Of a stretch of DNA of 64,000 nucleotides, positions 61,400 through 64,000 are shown piece by piece. The position numbers and the translations under genes are program-made. The DNA lies in assembly GCF_039555335.1 (NCBI RefSeq), contig NC_092642.1, forward strand, positions 20,340,382 to 20,404,381, in the 5' to 3' direction. The notes beneath the pieces were generated by a model, which did not search any database, had not been told where the DNA came from, and saw nothing but the letters and a program-made list of their open reading frames with translations. Each line of letters begins with the position of its first letter. The stretch's first letter is position 1. This stretch comes from Amphiura filiformis (taxonomy: Eukaryota > Echinodermata > Ophiuroidea > Amphilepidida > Amphiuridae).

Positions 61400-61913
61400 A
61401 AACATTACGCTTGTTCCCTGTGTGGGAAATGTTCTCACGCAAGTACGATCTCAAGAGATACAAGCAACACGTACATCCTGAAGAAGAGGAAGAGGAGGAT
61501 TCCGATGATAAGGACTCAGAGGTTGAAGATTAGATGAGGTCTCCGACCTTGCGTCTTCTAGCGACGAACTGGAAGACAATGAGGGTTATAGTGAATGGTA
61601 CGAGGGAAGATGCTACGGAAGACATCACAAGTATGCAGAGGAGGGTATGGACTCGAAGATGGCTAGGAAAAAGGCCTACCTAAAAATCGTATGGGCTGTC
61701 AAACGCGACTTTTTCGATCAGTACCGTCCGTTTCCGCAAAGCCACGCACATCTCAAAGACGACGATGTTTATATGGAGATCACTGGCCGATTTCCGGTAC
61801 AAAATGGTGGAACTTCCGTATCAAAATGGCGGCACTTTCAGTTGACCATTGACCAGTCCCGGTCGACCTTTGTCCATTTCTGGTTGACTTATCTGGACAC
61901 CAGGATTGCGTAA
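61400..61913 (+). pseudogene. Frameshifted protein with a C2H2-like zinc finger, acidic run and basic tail
   Basis: KHYACSLCGK (Cys pair) continues one frame over as FSRKYDLKRYKQHVHP (two His), then an acidic EEEEEEDSDDKD run. After another shift comes SSSDELEDNEGYSEWYEG, then ARKKAYLKIVWAVKRDFFDQ (61647-61913). This resembles accessory ORFs of large transposons but I cannot name it. Confidence 0.55.
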
Positions 61914-62264
61914 CAAAATGCTTCAAACTGAGTCGATTGCGTAACAAATTACATATCGATTACGTAACGAGATGCGTAACGAAAAAATTTAGAAGATTAA
62001 AATTTGAAGGAAGTGACCCGTTTGACCTTTGACTTTGGTCAACCTTTGTTTTCGTGACCCGGATATGACCTCGGTTGACTTTTGGCATTAGTTGACCTTT
62101 GACCTCACGTCCAGGATGTGATGTATGTAAAGTCTACCCTACTACTATAACTCTGGAAGATTAAGCCCTAAATTGTTCATGGTGAATTCATGAAGATCGC
62201 GGGAAATTTTACTTTTATACACATGCTACATATAATTGACAATTTTTTCAATTTTATCGGTAGA
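61914..62264. other. No feature recognised
   Basis: Repeats of TGACCTTTGAC and GGTTGAC words at 61840-62110 give a low-complexity look. No gene. Confidence 0.4.
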
Positions 62265-62700
62265 AAGTGAGTTAAAGCCATATTGTAACATTTGCTGAGG
62301 AGGACGCCCTCAATATTTTGTTTTTTTAGGCGATTGTAATGTACTTTAGTAAACTATCATACCCTGCAAAAATCAAGACGTTAGTTGCTGTCGTTTTGTC
62401 AAAATCCGGGATCAGACAGTTTATTATTACAATGGAAATAAGCGATGTTCCGGGTGATATTCATAACACAGTAGATCTGTACATGGTATGCGGGCCGGTC
62501 ATATACACACGTCAAAGGACCGTGCCGTAGCACGACAGATGGAGTAACACGCATTGGTGTCATCGGCGCTGGTAATTTAGTAAATTCCAATTTACTTTGC
62601 TTTACCTCAGTGTTTGGCTCAAAATTAAAAGGGTACATATCTAACAGTAACATAACATTTTATGGAACAGACAACACTTTTTTATGAAATTGTTGCAATG
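62265..62700 (+). repeat. Dispersed repeat (GACGCCCTCAATATTTT family), plus copy
   Basis: Starts near AAAGCCATATTGTAACATTTGC, then GACGCCCTCAATATTTTG, CCTGCAAAAATCAAGACG, TTTTGTCAAAATCCGGGATC and AAATTCCAATTTACTTTGC. Same family as 32335-32780 and 27570-28300. Confidence 0.8.
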
Positions 62701-64000
62701 TGACTTTAAATGACAAAATTATTTTTAACGGTTTTTTTAAAATATAAATTAAATATACAAATTACCTTTATTTTAATTAAAATTGATCAAAAATACCACT
62801 GATTGCATGTACATCTATTGATAATGTTATATTATCTACTTCTTTACTCTAAACCAAGAAATAACGGTCTATTGAAGGATGCTCTATTTGAAATAGAGCA
62901 CTGCATTGTGGTACCATATTGCCTGAGCAGATAACATACAGCCCTGGTCAGGAAATACCACACTGATGCTCAGTGCAAACACTACAACCTTGGCGGAAAT
63001 TCGTTGCCACACCAGCCCGTGCTGGTGTTAAAATAAAGCAATCGCCAGAGGTAAATATGTCACAGTACCGCATTATCTTTGTATAATAGTTGCAAATATG
63101 CATGCACACTCAATTTAGACTCTCCCCTTCCCCACCCCCCATCTTTCAATGTTGGGAGACTGAAATGTAGACACGATGACGATTTTGTCCAAATCAACAT
63201 TGCAATAGGGGAGTGGGGAAGGATGTTGGCCAATTAACGCTCAGGTGTGGTTGTAGGTGTTACAGGCTTGAAAAAGTCATGATTCCTGTCATGTTTATTC
63301 ACTTTATTCGAAATATACTCAGTCGATGAAACCACAAACTTGGCATAATAATACAGAAGCATATCAAGAAACCATCTTGGAAGTTTGAATAAAACATTGT
63401 GTAATTTTCTACTTTATTAATTAAATATTAATTTAAAATCCAATATAGTCACCATATACCCAGCTGTCATCATATACCCTCGCCTTTCAGATGGCTTAGC
63501 AAATGGTCGACTGTGCATTTTCCATTAATTACTATATTTTAATATGTTTAATATTACATGATAAAACTTAGATGACCCTGCTACATTTGTTTTACAGAAC
63601 TGTTTCGTAAGGGCCGTAGCCCTCACTCCTCAGAAACTTTGTGCAGAATGAGGTTCAAATTAATATTACAATACCAACCAGGGAAATATGTACATGCATC
63701 AATGATTATATATAAAGAACAGAGTTATTAAGTTATAAAATGTCATTCAGTCATATCATTTCATTGTGAGTCCAGACGAGATAATAGATGGTGAGACTTA
63801 AGCTGATCCATATTGATCATTACATATTGATTGAAATTGCAAAAGCAATTCAAATTGTATAGAAGTCATAAAATGAAGAAATCAATTAACTGATCAAATG
63901 AGTTCATGGTTTTATATTACATAATAAATGTTTCTTTCTGTGTCGGCAGCTGTTAAGTAACTCATTCCTTTTGTTTAAAGAACATAAATCCGGTCTGTAG
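62701..64000. other. No gene recognised at the right edge
   Basis: AT-rich. The upstream exon(s) of the SLC3A1-like gene (cytosolic and membrane segments) would be expected on the minus strand here or beyond, but no matching frame is seen. Confidence 0.4.

Overview
The window is eukaryotic nuclear DNA: AT-rich, with spliced genes, introns with GT..AG borders and dense mobile elements. It most likely comes from a marine deuterostome invertebrate; an echinoderm, or less likely a hemichordate, is my best guess. The reasons are the interspersed short taggcctat-type words, an internal TTAGGG-type telomeric tract, Penelope-like and CR1/L2-like retroelements, many foldback MITEs, and protein families resembling TREX, SLC3A1 and rhodopsin-class GPCRs. 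I could not run any search, so the species is inference.

Host genes. (1) Three TREX-like 3'-5' exonuclease genes lie head to tail on the minus strand across 2.8-33.1 kb, all with one intron in the same place and phase 0. Gene A (2843-5262) is open but has lost three of five catalytic residues. Gene B (12674-26896) keeps all five DEDDh residues, and its roughly 13.4 kb intron is full of transposons. Gene C (28940-33106) has a frameshift in each exon and two lost catalytic residues. (2) A small intron-less dual-specificity phosphatase (35230-35674, plus) has a one-base slip in an A run near its start. (3) A rhodopsin-class GPCR (38774-39813, plus) is frameshifted after TM1, and its 3' half is duplicated at 42.0-42.4 kb. 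(4) A multi-exon SLC3A1 (rBAT)-like gene (43120-60897, minus) is missing its 5' end, which lies beyond the window, and one internal exon I could not find.

Mobile DNA fills most of the rest. There is a Penelope-like 3' end at the left edge, with a GIY-YIG domain and a hammerhead-like 3' fold. A nearly full CR1/L2-type LINE (13781-18013) sits inside the right inverted repeat of a MITE. A second LINE copy (20.6-23.6 kb) is split by a 1.6 kb transposon with CGTCA-rich ends. TTAA-type and TA-type foldback elements, minisatellites and a 1 kb palindromic array of hairpins (56276-57332) make up much of the remainder.

How it fits together: the TREX genes look like one local family expanding and decaying. 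The SLC3A1-like, GPCR and phosphatase genes are unrelated neighbours. The most interesting signals are the catalytically dead but open TREX copy, hammerhead-like RNA folds at three places, and nested insertions whose target-site duplications can be read directly.
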